A stretch of DNA of 64,000 nucleotides, from assembly GCF_023650515.1 (NCBI RefSeq), contig NZ_CP096016.1:924513-988512 (forward strand), given 5' to 3'. Origin of the DNA: Alkalimarinus coralli. Lineage in GTDB: Bacteria; Pseudomonadota; Gammaproteobacteria; Pseudomonadales; Oleiphilaceae. The position numbers were made by a program, and so were the translations under genes. The notes under the pieces were generated by a model. That model ran no database searches and was not told the origin of the DNA. It was given only the letters and a program-made list of their open reading frames with translations. The number at the start of each line of letters is the position of its first letter. Position 1 is the stretch's first letter. Below, in pieces: positions 53,699-62,011 of the stretch.

Positions 53699-53743
53699 AG
53701 GAGGGGCTGTTATGCAGCTACACTGCTAGACAGTGCCCCTCCT
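53699..53743 (+). promoter_or_regulatory. Hairpin enclosing a 5-codon leader ORF
   Basis: AGGAGGGG pairs with CCCCTCCT, and CTGT with ACAG, as a long stem-loop with an inner GCAG/CTGC stem. The left arm is a strong Shine-Dalgarno, 7 bases before ATG CAG CTA CAC TGC TAG (53712-53729). It lies about 75 bases before the uracil-DNA glycosylase gene. Confidence 0.4.
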
Positions 53744-53819
53744 GCACTACCTTCGAGGCGCGTGATCACTGTGCTCGATATACTCCCTTCACGCTTTATC
53801 TTTCCAACAGTACCCACGC

Positions 53820-54404
53820 ATGAACAAGTTTAATGCGTTACTCGACCAGGTCCGAGCGTGTACGTTATGTGAGCCGTATTTGGCCAATGGCGTAAGGCCA
53901 GTATTACAGGCCAACCCCAAAGCGCGAATTTTGCTTGTCGGTCAGGCTCCGGGAAGAAAAGTGCACGAAACAGGTGTGCCTTTTAATGACCCCAGTGGTG
54001 ACCGTCTGCGGGACTGGCTTGGTGTTACCAGGGATGTATTCTATAACGAAGAGGTGTTTGCCATTGTGCCCATGGGGTTTTGTTACCCTGGACGCGGAAA
54101 ATCCGGTGACTTGCCTCCCAGGCCAGAATGCGCAACGGCGTGGCGGGAAAAGCTACTTAGTCACCTGACGAATATTGAGCTGACATTACTTGTCGGCGCT
54201 TATGCTCAGGATTACCATCTCAAAGAGAAAGGCAGCACACTGACCAAGACGGTGAGTGACTGGCGCTCATATTGGCCCGACATTGTGCCTTTGCCCCATC
54301 CAAGCCCCAGAAATAATATCTGGTTAAGTCGAAATCCATGGTTTGAGAAAACGTTGATACCTGAACTGAAGGCGCGAGTGGCGGATATTCTGGCCACTCG
54401 CTGA
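53820..54404 (+). CDS. Uracil-DNA glycosylase family protein
   Basis: 194 residues. Motif 1 is LLVGQAPGRKVHETGVPFND, and motif 2 is PLPHPSPRNN near the C-terminus, the two active-site elements of the UDG superfamily. The CTLC pair at residues ~15-18 lies where family 4 proteins have iron-sulfur ligands, but a full four-Cys set is not seen. It belongs to the single-domain, uncharacterised UDG-like group common in proteobacteria; uracil excision itself is an inference. No ribosome site is obvious before ATG at 53820. Confidence 0.88.
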   Translation: MNKFNALLDQVRACTLCEPYLANGVRPVLQANPKARILLVGQAPGRKVHETGVPFNDPSGDRLRDWLGVTRDVFYNEEVFAIVPMGFCYPGRGKSGDLPPRPECATAWREKLLSHLTNIELTLLVGAYAQDYHLKEKGSTLTKTVSDWRSYWPDIVPLPHPSPRNNIWLSRNPWFEKTLIPELKARVADILATR

Positions 54405-54449
54405 AACAGTACTTAACGACTGCAACTTAACCACATAACTGGTTAGTCA

Positions 54450-55691
54450 TCAGTTGACTGAAATATTGTGAACCTTTATTTCGTCGCCTTTACCATTGCC
54501 TTCAAGCCGTACGTTTTTGGCTTTTAAGAAACCAGCAGGCTCCAGAATTTCGGCTTCATCCTCGTTAACCCACTGTTCGGCTTTAATGCCGTACTTTTTG
54601 CTATCGCTGACAAACACCTTATTTAAAAAGCCGCTAATATTTCCTTCCCCCAGCTCTGTTAGTTGTATGCCATCGTCGCCCGACGCCAGGACTTTAACTT
54701 TCACCAGGTTTACGCCAATATCGCCGGCATCTTCTTCATCTGCTTTTATGCCTTCGTCACTGTTATTTTCTGCGACAACCCGTCGAGCGGTAATGCTTAA
54801 GCGGCCATTTCCTGATTCATCAAAATCGAGCCCTTCATCCATGTTGTTATTGGCTTCGACTCGGTACAGGTTAACTAATATGCTGCCATCGCCTGCTTCG
54901 TCGATATCAAACCCGTCATCTAAATCTTCTTCATTGTAGAAGCCATTGTTGTTTACAGTGACGTTGTGCATTGTGCTGAAAACGCTTCCTGAACCCGCTT
55001 CATCTAGCTCAATGCCATCGCCTCCGTTGCCATCAATATGGCTTTTAACGATCCAGGAAGAGATATCGCCTTCACTGCGCTCATCAACACGAATGCCATC
55101 AAAATCTAGCGCACCGGTACCGTTCCCAATAAAGTTAGAGCCATAGATTTCCAGGTCTATTCCTATTGATGAGCCGGATGCGCCATCATCAAATGCATCA
55201 GCGTTGTCATCAATGTGAAGGCCATACAACGCTGACGATATAATATTAACGTGCTTTAGTGTGATTGAAATATCACTGCCTTGTGCGTCCTCAGGAACAT
55301 TCACCACGATACCGCGTGTGGCGCTGTTTTCTACGGTAAGATTTTTGATCGTTATATCTGCCATGGTATTGAAAACCAGTGTGCCGTCCTCGGTTACCGC
55401 TGCTTCCATGCCATTGTTGTCAACCACAAGCTCAAACTGACCAGCATTTTCGCCATTGATGGTGGCGCCATTACCAACAATGGTGAGAGGCTGAGTTCCG
55501 CTGTAGATGACTGGTGCCATGGGTGAAATGGTTGCGTTTTTCTTAAATACTATTTTGTTAATTGATGAGTCCTGATTTGCGGCTGAAATAGCCGCTTGAA
55601 GAGAGGCTGCATCGTACACCTTGGCGTTATTTTTTGCATGGACTGAAAGTGGCAGGGTGCCAATCGCAAGCGCTAAAATTGTTTTTTTCAT
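54450..55691 (-). CDS. Secreted acidic right-handed beta-helix protein
   Basis: 413 residues. A signal peptide (MKKTILALAIGTLPLSVHA) is followed by a right-handed parallel beta-helix of the pectate-lyase/NosD kind, with imperfect ~30-35-residue repeats built on DGIELDEAGSGS and DEGLDFDESGNG, rich in Asp, Asn and Glu. The repeated D-E-x-G-x-G turns could bind calcium. Polysaccharide lyase activity is not shown by any catalytic motif I can identify. It is divergent from the second alkaline phosphatase, with a Pho-box-like site between, so phosphate control is possible. The ligand is unknown. Confidence 0.8.
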   Translation of the reverse strand: MKKTILALAIGTLPLSVHAKNNAKVYDAASLQAAISAANQDSSINKIVFKKNATISPMAPVIYSGTQPLTIVGNGATINGENAGQFELVVDNNGMEAAVTEDGTLVFNTMADITIKNLTVENSATRGIVVNVPEDAQGSDISITLKHVNIISSALYGLHIDDNADAFDDGASGSSIGIDLEIYGSNFIGNGTGALDFDGIRVDERSEGDISSWIVKSHIDGNGGDGIELDEAGSGSVFSTMHNVTVNNNGFYNEEDLDDGFDIDEAGDGSILVNLYRVEANNNMDEGLDFDESGNGRLSITARRVVAENNSDEGIKADEEDAGDIGVNLVKVKVLASGDDGIQLTELGEGNISGFLNKVFVSDSKKYGIKAEQWVNEDEAEILEPAGFLKAKNVRLEGNGKGDEIKVHNISVN

Positions 55692-55752
55692 GGGTTACCT
55701 TTTTGAGTCGCTTCATTTTTTGATCACCCTATAGCGCTCAAGTTACAAATAG

Positions 55753-55770
55753 ATGACAGGGATATGTCAC
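55753..55770 (-). promoter_or_regulatory. Pho-box-like site between beta-helix and alkaline phosphatase genes
   Basis: On the minus strand GTGACATATCCCTGTCAT has the 7-4-7 layout of a Pho box; the second half CTGTCAT is perfect and the first matches 5 of 7. It lies 62 bases upstream of the beta-helix gene start and about 160 bases before the phosphatase. Confidence 0.45.
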
Positions 55771-55928
55771 AAATGAACGGTTCTTGAGAGTGGGGATCAT
55801 GCTCAATGAAGGTCGTGAGGAGGTCGTCATTTTAGCGAAACATTACCGCCATAATAGTGAAACACAATGAAGGTAGTTTCATCTTTGCCCACTTTTATTA
55901 ACGACTCAATCCATTAGGGACAGCAATA

Positions 55929-57590
55929 ATGAAAATGAAGAAAAACCTTTTACTTGCCGCAATAACTCTAGCGGTAGCGTCCAATGCCCACAGCGGCAAT
56001 GCATACGGTAATGGCAGTAGTGTAGATGCAATTCCTGCGCACCAGAAAGAAAACCCATGGTTCACCGCCGGGGAGGCAAACGTTGCAGATAAAGTCTTTT
56101 CCCGTTTCCCGAAGGCGAAAAATGTGATTCTGTTTGTGGGCGATGGTATGGGGGTTTCGACGGTAACCGCAGCACGGATTCTTGAAGGCCAGCTAAAAGG
56201 GATGTCTGGTGAAGAGAATAACTTGAGCTTTGATACCTTTCCATACACGGGTATGGCAAAAACCTATAACGTAGATGCTCAAACGCCAGACTCTGCTGGT
56301 ACCATGACGGCGATGATGTCAGGTGTAAAAACCGATGTAGGTGTTATCGGTGTGGATGAAGATATAGTGCGTGGCGACTGTTCAACAGTTGCGGGTAACG
56401 AGCTGGTGACCGCACTTGAACTGGCAGAAATAGCGGGAAAATCTACAGGGGTTATCTCAACCGCGCGGATTACTCATGCCACACCGGCGGCAACCTATGC
56501 GAAATCTGCTGATCGTAACTGGGAAGATATCTCTGATATGCCCGCAGAGGCTATAGAGCAAGGCTGTGAAGATATTGCGTCCCAGTTAGTCGGATTTGAG
56601 CAGAACCTGAAGTCGCGCTTTCCTTCAGCAAAACGCATTGATGGCCTGGAAGTCGTTTTGGGGGGAGGGCGGCGCCACTTTTTGCCGAAAGATCCAAATT
56701 ACAATAGCCCTGATGCAATGAGCTCAACCGAAGGTGATCGCACAGATGGCCGAGACCTGATTAGTGAGTGGCAAGCTGCTTACCCGCAGGGTGAGTATGT
56801 ATTTGATCAGGCGGGCTTTGACACCATTGACCCAGAATATACCGAACGAGTGTTTGGTCTATTCAACGAGTCGCACATGCAGTATGAAGCTGATCGGGAA
56901 AATGATATCGCCGGTGAACCATCAGTGGCAGAAATGACGGAGAAGTCGATTCGTCTGCTCGATAACAATGACAGAGGGTTCTTCTTGATGGTTGAGTCAG
57001 GTCGAATTGATCATGGCCACCATGCAGGCAGTGCTTACAACGCACTAACCGATACTATTGCGTTTTCAGATGCTGTTCGCGCAGCCGTTGAATCCGTTGA
57101 TATGAGTGAAACACTGATAATTGTGACTGCTGACCACAGTCATGTGTTTACTATTGCAGGTTACCCCAAGCGTGGTAACCCGATTTTGGGCAAAGTGGTA
57201 AGAGTAGGTTCTGACGAACCTGCGCTGGCGTCTGACGGTATGCCATATACCACGGTGGGTTATATGAACGGGCTTGGTTTTCGTGACCTGGGTGACGAAA
57301 CCAATGCGGATGCGACCTACAGATTACCCGCTGCAACCGGTCGGGTAGATTTAAGTGCGGTTAACACTGAAGCAAGCGGATATCATCAGGAATCACTGGT
57401 TCCGTTAGGCTCAGAAACTCATGCCGGTGAGGATGTTGCGATATATGGCAAGGGGCCGGGAGGGCATCTTGTTAGTGGTACCAACGAACAGAGCGTGATC
57501 TTTCATGTTATGAATAGAAGTGCGCGGTTAGAGAAAAAGGCTGAAAAGCAGCTAAACAAGCGCCGCTGGTTGCCATGGTGGAGAAGGTAG
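55929..57590 (+). CDS. PhoA-type alkaline phosphatase, secreted
   Basis: 553 residues. An N-terminal signal peptide (LLLAAITLAVASNAHSG) is followed by VILFVGDGMGVSTVTAARIL, the catalytic Ser in TPDSAGTMTAMMSGVKT, EDIVRGDC, FLMVESGRIDHGHHAGSAYN, VTADHSHVFT and LGSETHAGEDVAIY. It hydrolyses phosphomonoesters in the periplasm. It differs in metal-site wording from the first copy (VTADHSHVF versus VTADHETGG) and resembles the IAP/PhoA group that includes Vibrio-type enzymes. ATG at 55929 follows AGGGACAGCAATA. A terminator follows. Confidence 0.95.
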   Translation: MKMKKNLLLAAITLAVASNAHSGNAYGNGSSVDAIPAHQKENPWFTAGEANVADKVFSRFPKAKNVILFVGDGMGVSTVTAARILEGQLKGMSGEENNLSFDTFPYTGMAKTYNVDAQTPDSAGTMTAMMSGVKTDVGVIGVDEDIVRGDCSTVAGNELVTALELAEIAGKSTGVISTARITHATPAATYAKSADRNWEDISDMPAEAIEQGCEDIASQLVGFEQNLKSRFPSAKRIDGLEVVLGGGRRHFLPKDPNYNSPDAMSSTEGDRTDGRDLISEWQAAYPQGEYVFDQAGFDTIDPEYTERVFGLFNESHMQYEADRENDIAGEPSVAEMTEKSIRLLDNNDRGFFLMVESGRIDHGHHAGSAYNALTDTIAFSDAVRAAVESVDMSETLIIVTADHSHVFTIAGYPKRGNPILGKVVRVGSDEPALASDGMPYTTVGYMNGLGFRDLGDETNADATYRLPAATGRVDLSAVNTEASGYHQESLVPLGSETHAGEDVAIYGKGPGGHLVSGTNEQSVIFHVMNRSARLEKKAEKQLNKRRWLPWWRR

Positions 57591-57608
57591 GTCTCCAGCT
57601 ATCTTGCA

Positions 57609-57631
57609 AGGGGCACATGTTGCCCCTTTTC
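57609..57631 (+). terminator. Terminator after second alkaline phosphatase
   Basis: GGGGCA pairs with TGCCCC around ACATGT-type loop bases, followed by four T. Confidence 0.7.
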
Positions 57632-57656
57632 TATTGGTCTTTAAAGGTACTTAAAC

Positions 57657-58388
57657 ATGTTTATGCGTTTGTTTTTTGTCTGGATGTTAGCCTCTATCGC
57701 AGCAGGCGTACACGCCGGTTGTGTTAATCAAGGCGGGCCAATTGGGGCGCACTACCGTATTACAACCACTGAGAATGAGAGCGGTAAACAACGTGTTAAA
57801 GCGTTTACGCTGTGGCGAATGGCTGATCAGGTGGCACATCAATACCATGGCAAAGGGAAGACAGAACTTTGGGAAAGAGCCGGCAATGGCAAACTAAGAA
57901 CGGTTCACTACTTTGACTTATACCATCGAGGCATTGAGTATGCCCCGGGCGAAATTAGAATCGCGCACACAGCAACAGACTGGCAGTTGAAATATCAGCT
58001 ACTCAGTGACAAGTTTATTGAAACACTGACTCGAGAAGCCTCTTTGGTTGAAGATTGTGAACCACTTTTGCAATATTCTAAAACAGCGGAAGGAGAAAAA
58101 ATAACCTTAGCATGGCTGCCTGAACAGCGTTTGATTAAGAGTTATATTAGCGAACGACCTTTCGTCACCACGACATGGGAATTACTGGATGTCGTGACCG
58201 ATAGCGATAAAGTTCAGGGTGAGTTTGCGCGTCGTGCTGAGTTTCAAACAACTGACTATACCGATATTGGTGATAACGAATCAGACCCATTTCTCATGCG
58301 AATGATTAATTTGGGGCATATCTCCCATGGTGCATCGGGTTTTTATGACCAACACGGCCACCTGATTGGCGGAAACCACGGCCATTAA
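57657..58388 (+). CDS. Periplasmic hypothetical protein with His-rich tail
   Basis: 243 residues. A signal peptide (residues 1-20, cut after VHA) is followed by a beta-rich protein without known motifs; I do not recognise the family. It has two Cys in the mature part (CVNQ and DCEPL), which could form a disulfide, and ends HGHLIGGNHGH with clustered His, a possible metal site. It lies 66 bases after the phosphatase stop on the same strand, behind a terminator, so cotranscription is not certain. Confidence 0.7.
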   Translation: MFMRLFFVWMLASIAAGVHAGCVNQGGPIGAHYRITTTENESGKQRVKAFTLWRMADQVAHQYHGKGKTELWERAGNGKLRTVHYFDLYHRGIEYAPGEIRIAHTATDWQLKYQLLSDKFIETLTREASLVEDCEPLLQYSKTAEGEKITLAWLPEQRLIKSYISERPFVTTTWELLDVVTDSDKVQGEFARRAEFQTTDYTDIGDNESDPFLMRMINLGHISHGASGFYDQHGHLIGGNHGH

Positions 58389-58603
58389 ATAACTGGAGCG
58401 CCTAAATAACCAGAGCCATTTGTCATTGTTTGGTTTGGCAAGACTCGCTATTAAGCAGTCAATTTAGACCATTTCTCGTGTGTCTTCGGGCTTTTATATT
58501 AATAGGGCAACTCAGTAAGGGTTGTTTAATGAAGTCAGGCCTTCGAGATACCTTGTTGGCCTTGCAAGCTGAAACGCGCCTGATAACAGATAAGGACAAT
58601 GAG

Positions 58604-58972
58604 ATGATTGGTTATACGACTGTTGGCACTAATAATATGGGTCAAGCCACTGCTTTTTATGACGCTATTTTAAAAAAAGCAGGAGCAATTCGGGTATTCG
58701 ATACGGAGAGATTTGTTGCTTGGGGACGTGGTAAAGGGGCTCCTGCATTTGGTGTTATCAAACCGTTCGATAATAAGCCTGCGACTGTTGGCAACGGGGT
58801 GATGATGGCGCTGGCATTGGCCAGCAAAGCGTCTGTTGATGCACTTCATGCTAAGGCACTTGAGCTGGGTGCAGAAAACGAAGGCGAGCCAGGGGTGCGG
58901 CAAGGGGGCTTTTACTGTGCTTATTTTAGAGATCTGGATGGTAATAAACTTAATCTGTTCTGCCAAAATTAA
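58604..58972 (+). CDS. VOC-family (glyoxalase-like) protein
   Basis: 122 residues, one vicinal-oxygen-chelate unit: IGYTTVGTNNMGQATAFYDA at the start and FYCAYFRDLDGNKLNLFCQN at the end, the typical beta-alpha-beta-beta-beta repeats. The frame opens at 58430, but AAGGA 7 bases before ATG at 58604 and family length fit better. Substrate unknown; family members act as lyases, dioxygenases or resistance proteins. Confidence 0.88.
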   Translation: MIGYTTVGTNNMGQATAFYDAILKKAGAIRVFDTERFVAWGRGKGAPAFGVIKPFDNKPATVGNGVMMALALASKASVDALHAKALELGAENEGEPGVRQGGFYCAYFRDLDGNKLNLFCQN

Positions 58973-59044
58973 TGTCGGAATCCTGCGTCGATAGAGTTAT
59001 TATCTAGTCACTCTGATACTGATAATAAGAATAGGCGTACGATC

Positions 59045-59350
59045 ATGACGAAAGAATTTAAGACCTTTGCTGAGTTTTACCCGTTTTATCTGAGCGAGCA
59101 CAGCAACCAGACCTGCCGGAGACTGCACTTTATAGGTTCATCTCTGGTGGTGCTGGTTTTGCTTTATGCATTGTTTTCAGGTCGTTTAATGCTGTTGTTA
59201 TGGTTGCCGGTTATTGGTTACGGGTTCGCATGGGTTGGGCATTTTGTGTTTGAAAAAAACAGACCCGCCACATTTAAGTATCCGCTGTATAGCCTGGCTG
59301 GTGACTGGGTAATGTTTAAAGATATCCTGATTGGTAAAATTCGCTTTTAG
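59045..59350 (+). CDS. DUF962/Mpo1-like membrane protein
   Basis: 101 residues. FAEFYPFYLSEHSNQTCRRL followed by HFIGSSLVVLVLLYAL and WVGHFVFEKNRPATFKYPLY form the DUF962 signature. Two or three hydrophobic segments. The yeast relative Mpo1 is a 2-hydroxy fatty acid dioxygenase using iron held by histidines; the equivalent HF and GHF histidines are present here, but activity in bacteria is not established. It is convergent with egtD. Confidence 0.88.
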   Translation: MTKEFKTFAEFYPFYLSEHSNQTCRRLHFIGSSLVVLVLLYALFSGRLMLLLWLPVIGYGFAWVGHFVFEKNRPATFKYPLYSLAGDWVMFKDILIGKIRF

Positions 59351-59369
59351 TCTCTGGATAGCCTTTTGC

Positions 59370-60356
59370 TCACTTCGAAGGGCCGAGCAAAAATATGCCA
59401 AAATCCTGATTATCGTCCTGCCAGCGATCATCAATAACCAGCCCTAATCGGCTGACCAGCTGATGAATCGACTCAACGCTGTATTTGTGGGAGTTCTCAG
59501 TGTGAATCGTTTCCCCTTTATTGAATAAAATGTGCTTGGAACCCAGTCGAATGAGCTGGTCTCGTGTTGCGACCAGGTGCATCTCGATGCGGCTGTATTG
59601 TTCGTTAAACAGTGCTTTATGGGTAAAGCCATGCTGGCAATCAAAATTGCAGCCCAGCTCATTGTTCATACGGGTCAGTAGGTTTAAGTTAAATCGGGCG
59701 GTGACGCCTTTTTTGTCATCATAGGCTGCGATCAGTCGCTTCCGATCCTTTATTAGGTCGACACCCAATAGAATCTTGCCTGACTCACCGGCTAATATTT
59801 TTAGGTTGTGAAGAATGCCTATGGCCTCTTCATAAGAGAAGTTACCGAGCGTGGAGCCCGGAAAAAAGACCATTCGGCTTTCTTGTTGATTAAATAACTT
59901 CGAGACCCTCTGTAGGTCAACTTCGTTGGTAAAGTCTCCCTGCAGTGGAGAAATCAAAACGCCTGGATGTTGCTTGCTCAGATTATCTGACGACATCGAG
60001 ATGGCTTCATCGGATATTTCAAGAGGGATGAACTGTTTTGGTTTTTTTAGTGCGGATAACAAGATTGATGCTTTTTTACCCGTTCCAGCCCCCGGTTCAA
60101 TAACGGTCATGCCACCGCCAAAGTAACTCGCCATCTCATGGCAGTATGTATTCAATATTTCCATTTCGGTGCGAGTCACGTAATACTCGTCCAAATCGCA
60201 AATTTCTTCGAAAATTCTTGAGCCTGCGGCATCATAAAAGTATTTGCTGGGCAGGGACTTCTGTTGCTGGCTAAGTCCATTTAAAGCATCTTGAAAAAAA
60301 ACGTCATGCTCAGAGCCTGTCGGGTCTGTTGTACACTGTCCTGCTATAAAGTTCAT
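59370..60356 (-). CDS. egtD: L-histidine N-alpha-methyltransferase EgtD
   Basis: Trimethylates histidine to hercynine using three SAM, the first step of ergothioneine biosynthesis; cytoplasmic. 328 residues, the usual length. The SAM-binding core is VIEPGAGTGKKASILL, preceded by YFYDAAGSRIFEEIC and EYYVTRTEMEIL, both hallmarks of the EgtD family, and MVFFPGSTLGNFS follows. It follows egtB by 45 bases on the same strand, forming the egtBD pair. It is convergent with the DUF962 gene. Confidence 0.95.
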   Translation of the reverse strand: MNFIAGQCTTDPTGSEHDVFFQDALNGLSQQQKSLPSKYFYDAAGSRIFEEICDLDEYYVTRTEMEILNTYCHEMASYFGGGMTVIEPGAGTGKKASILLSALKKPKQFIPLEISDEAISMSSDNLSKQHPGVLISPLQGDFTNEVDLQRVSKLFNQQESRMVFFPGSTLGNFSYEEAIGILHNLKILAGESGKILLGVDLIKDRKRLIAAYDDKKGVTARFNLNLLTRMNNELGCNFDCQHGFTHKALFNEQYSRIEMHLVATRDQLIRLGSKHILFNKGETIHTENSHKYSVESIHQLVSRLGLVIDDRWQDDNQDFGIFLLGPSK

Positions 60357-60401
60357 GTGTGCTCCTGTGTTTGCTTCTTGCTCTTCTGTCCATTGTCAGT
60401 G

Positions 60402-61652
60402 TTACGTTAAGTCTGCTGCCAGACGTATACCGCTCATTTGCCAGCGCTGTTGTGGGTAAAAAAAGTTTCTGTAGCTGTTGCGAATATGCCCTGTAGGGGT
60501 GAAACATGAGCCACCCCGCAAGACAAACTGTCCTGACATAAATTTCCCGTTATACTCGCCGGCATCCCCTTCGAATGGTTTAAATCCTGGGTAGGCAAGA
60601 TAGCTGCTGTTGGTCCACTCCCATACTCCACCAAGCAGCGACTGAAGGTTGTCCTCTTCGACAACTGAGGGTTCAAGGGTCATGGGGTCAAATTGAGGTG
60701 CTTGGGTTACGCTTTGTGTCGCGGCTAGCTCCCACTCGAACTCTGTTGGTAAACGTTTTCCTGACCATGAGGCAAAGGCTGAAGCTTCATAAAAACTAAT
60801 ATGGCATAACGGTTCGTTAAGGTTTAAAGGCTGTAGGCCTGACATGGTATATCTAAACCACTGGTTGCCCTGTTGATGCCAGTAAAGAGGGCTATTGATG
60901 GCCTCTGACTGAACAAATTCCCAGCCATCAGAGAGCCAATGAAGACTGTTTTGGTATCCGCCATCGTTTATAAAGGATAGAAACTCTCCATTGGTCACGG
61001 TTCGGTTTGCGAGCTTGAAAGGAGCGACAAAGACTTGATGCTGCGGCCGTTCATTGTCGAATGAAAACGCTTTTGTTGAGGCTCCCATAGTCACTAAACC
61101 ACCCTGATATGAATGCCAGTTTAAAGAGGATGACTGCCTGTCCTGAAACTCATAGTGCTTTAATCGCTGTGGATGCATCGGGTTTTGCGATAGTGCGTGT
61201 TTGATATCGGTCAGTATCAGCTCCTGATGCTGTTGCTCGTGATTTAACCCGAGCAGGATCAGTTTCAGAATATTGCTATCGCGTAATTGCTGAATAAATG
61301 CAGTCATTCGGGTATCAATCTCTTTTCGGTACTCCATCACCTGGTCTAATGTCGGCCGTGATAGAAGCCCACGTTTGGGGCGGCTATATTGAGCACCGAT
61401 GGCATTGTAGTAGGAGTTGAACAAAACAGCATAGTGCTCATCAACAACGGTATAGTGAGGTTGATATTTGAGCAGGATAAACGTTTCAAAAAACCAGGTG
61501 GTGTGGGCCAAGTGCCACTTGGTTGGGCTGGCATCAGGCATTGATTGAATTTGGCAGTCTTCTGATGAAAGTCCGTTTATCAGCTGTTCTGTCTCGCTTC
61601 TTACACGGGTGTAAGCATTGCAGATATCTGCATTGCTGAGATCGTATTCCAT
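60402..61652 (-). CDS. egtB: Hercynine oxygenase-like sulfoxide synthase EgtB
   Basis: Oxygen-dependent iron enzyme joining hercynine with a thiol (gamma-Glu-Cys or Cys) to form the sulfoxide. 416 residues. The N-terminal DinB-like part has TKWHLAHTTWFFETFILL (first iron His) and HEQQHQELIL (HX3HXE iron motif). The C-terminal formylglycine-enzyme-like part has FVLRGGSCFTPTGHIRNSYR. The thiol specificity cannot be read by eye. No egtA, egtC or egtE is near, as usual in proteobacteria. ATG at 61652 has AAGG before it, and a MITE-like element begins 16 bases upstream. Confidence 0.95.
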   Translation of the reverse strand: MEYDLSNADICNAYTRVRSETEQLINGLSSEDCQIQSMPDASPTKWHLAHTTWFFETFILLKYQPHYTVVDEHYAVLFNSYYNAIGAQYSRPKRGLLSRPTLDQVMEYRKEIDTRMTAFIQQLRDSNILKLILLGLNHEQQHQELILTDIKHALSQNPMHPQRLKHYEFQDRQSSSLNWHSYQGGLVTMGASTKAFSFDNERPQHQVFVAPFKLANRTVTNGEFLSFINDGGYQNSLHWLSDGWEFVQSEAINSPLYWHQQGNQWFRYTMSGLQPLNLNEPLCHISFYEASAFASWSGKRLPTEFEWELAATQSVTQAPQFDPMTLEPSVVEEDNLQSLLGGVWEWTNSSYLAYPGFKPFEGDAGEYNGKFMSGQFVLRGGSCFTPTGHIRNSYRNFFYPQQRWQMSGIRLAADLT

Positions 61653-61668
61653 ACTTCAATCCTTGTGA

Positions 61669-61750
61669 GAGACCTTTACACGATGACTGTGCTCACAAAC
61701 ACTGCATTAAAAAATGCCTGATTCCCCTTATAACGCCGTGTGAAGGTCTC
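61669..61750 (-). mobile_element. MITE-like element, copy 4 (82 bp)
   Basis: Shortened copy, ends GAGACCTTTACACGA and CGTGTGAAGGTCTC, with a perfect 5-bp duplication TGTGA at 61664-61668 and 61751-61755. It retains the AAAAAATG stretch of the longer copies. It lies immediately upstream of the egtB ribosome site. Confidence 0.8.
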
Positions 61751-62011
61751 TGTGAATGTTATTTGATCCTGAAAAATAGAATGACTGTTATCACAATAGT
61801 ACATAACAGAGTGATGACAAATTGATGATGGTTTTGAGAGGGGGGGGATAACAACGAAGTCATTGCTTGGGGGAGTAGGCGTTCTTGCTTTCGAGGGAAG
61901 AAGGGCCCGCAATTGGACCCGTAATTGATAATAACCGTTTGAGGTATTAGTAGGCGCTTGGCTTATTTATAGGTGCTTGGTTTAAAGAAGCATGGTTTAG
62001 AGGTGCTTGGT
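61751..62011. other. Gap between egtB leader and nitronate monooxygenase
   Basis: 261 bases without a gene. AGGTGCTTGGTTTA occurs at 61971 and again at 62001, the second reaching just into the end of the neighbouring gene, with a looser version 22 bases earlier. Confidence 0.4.
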
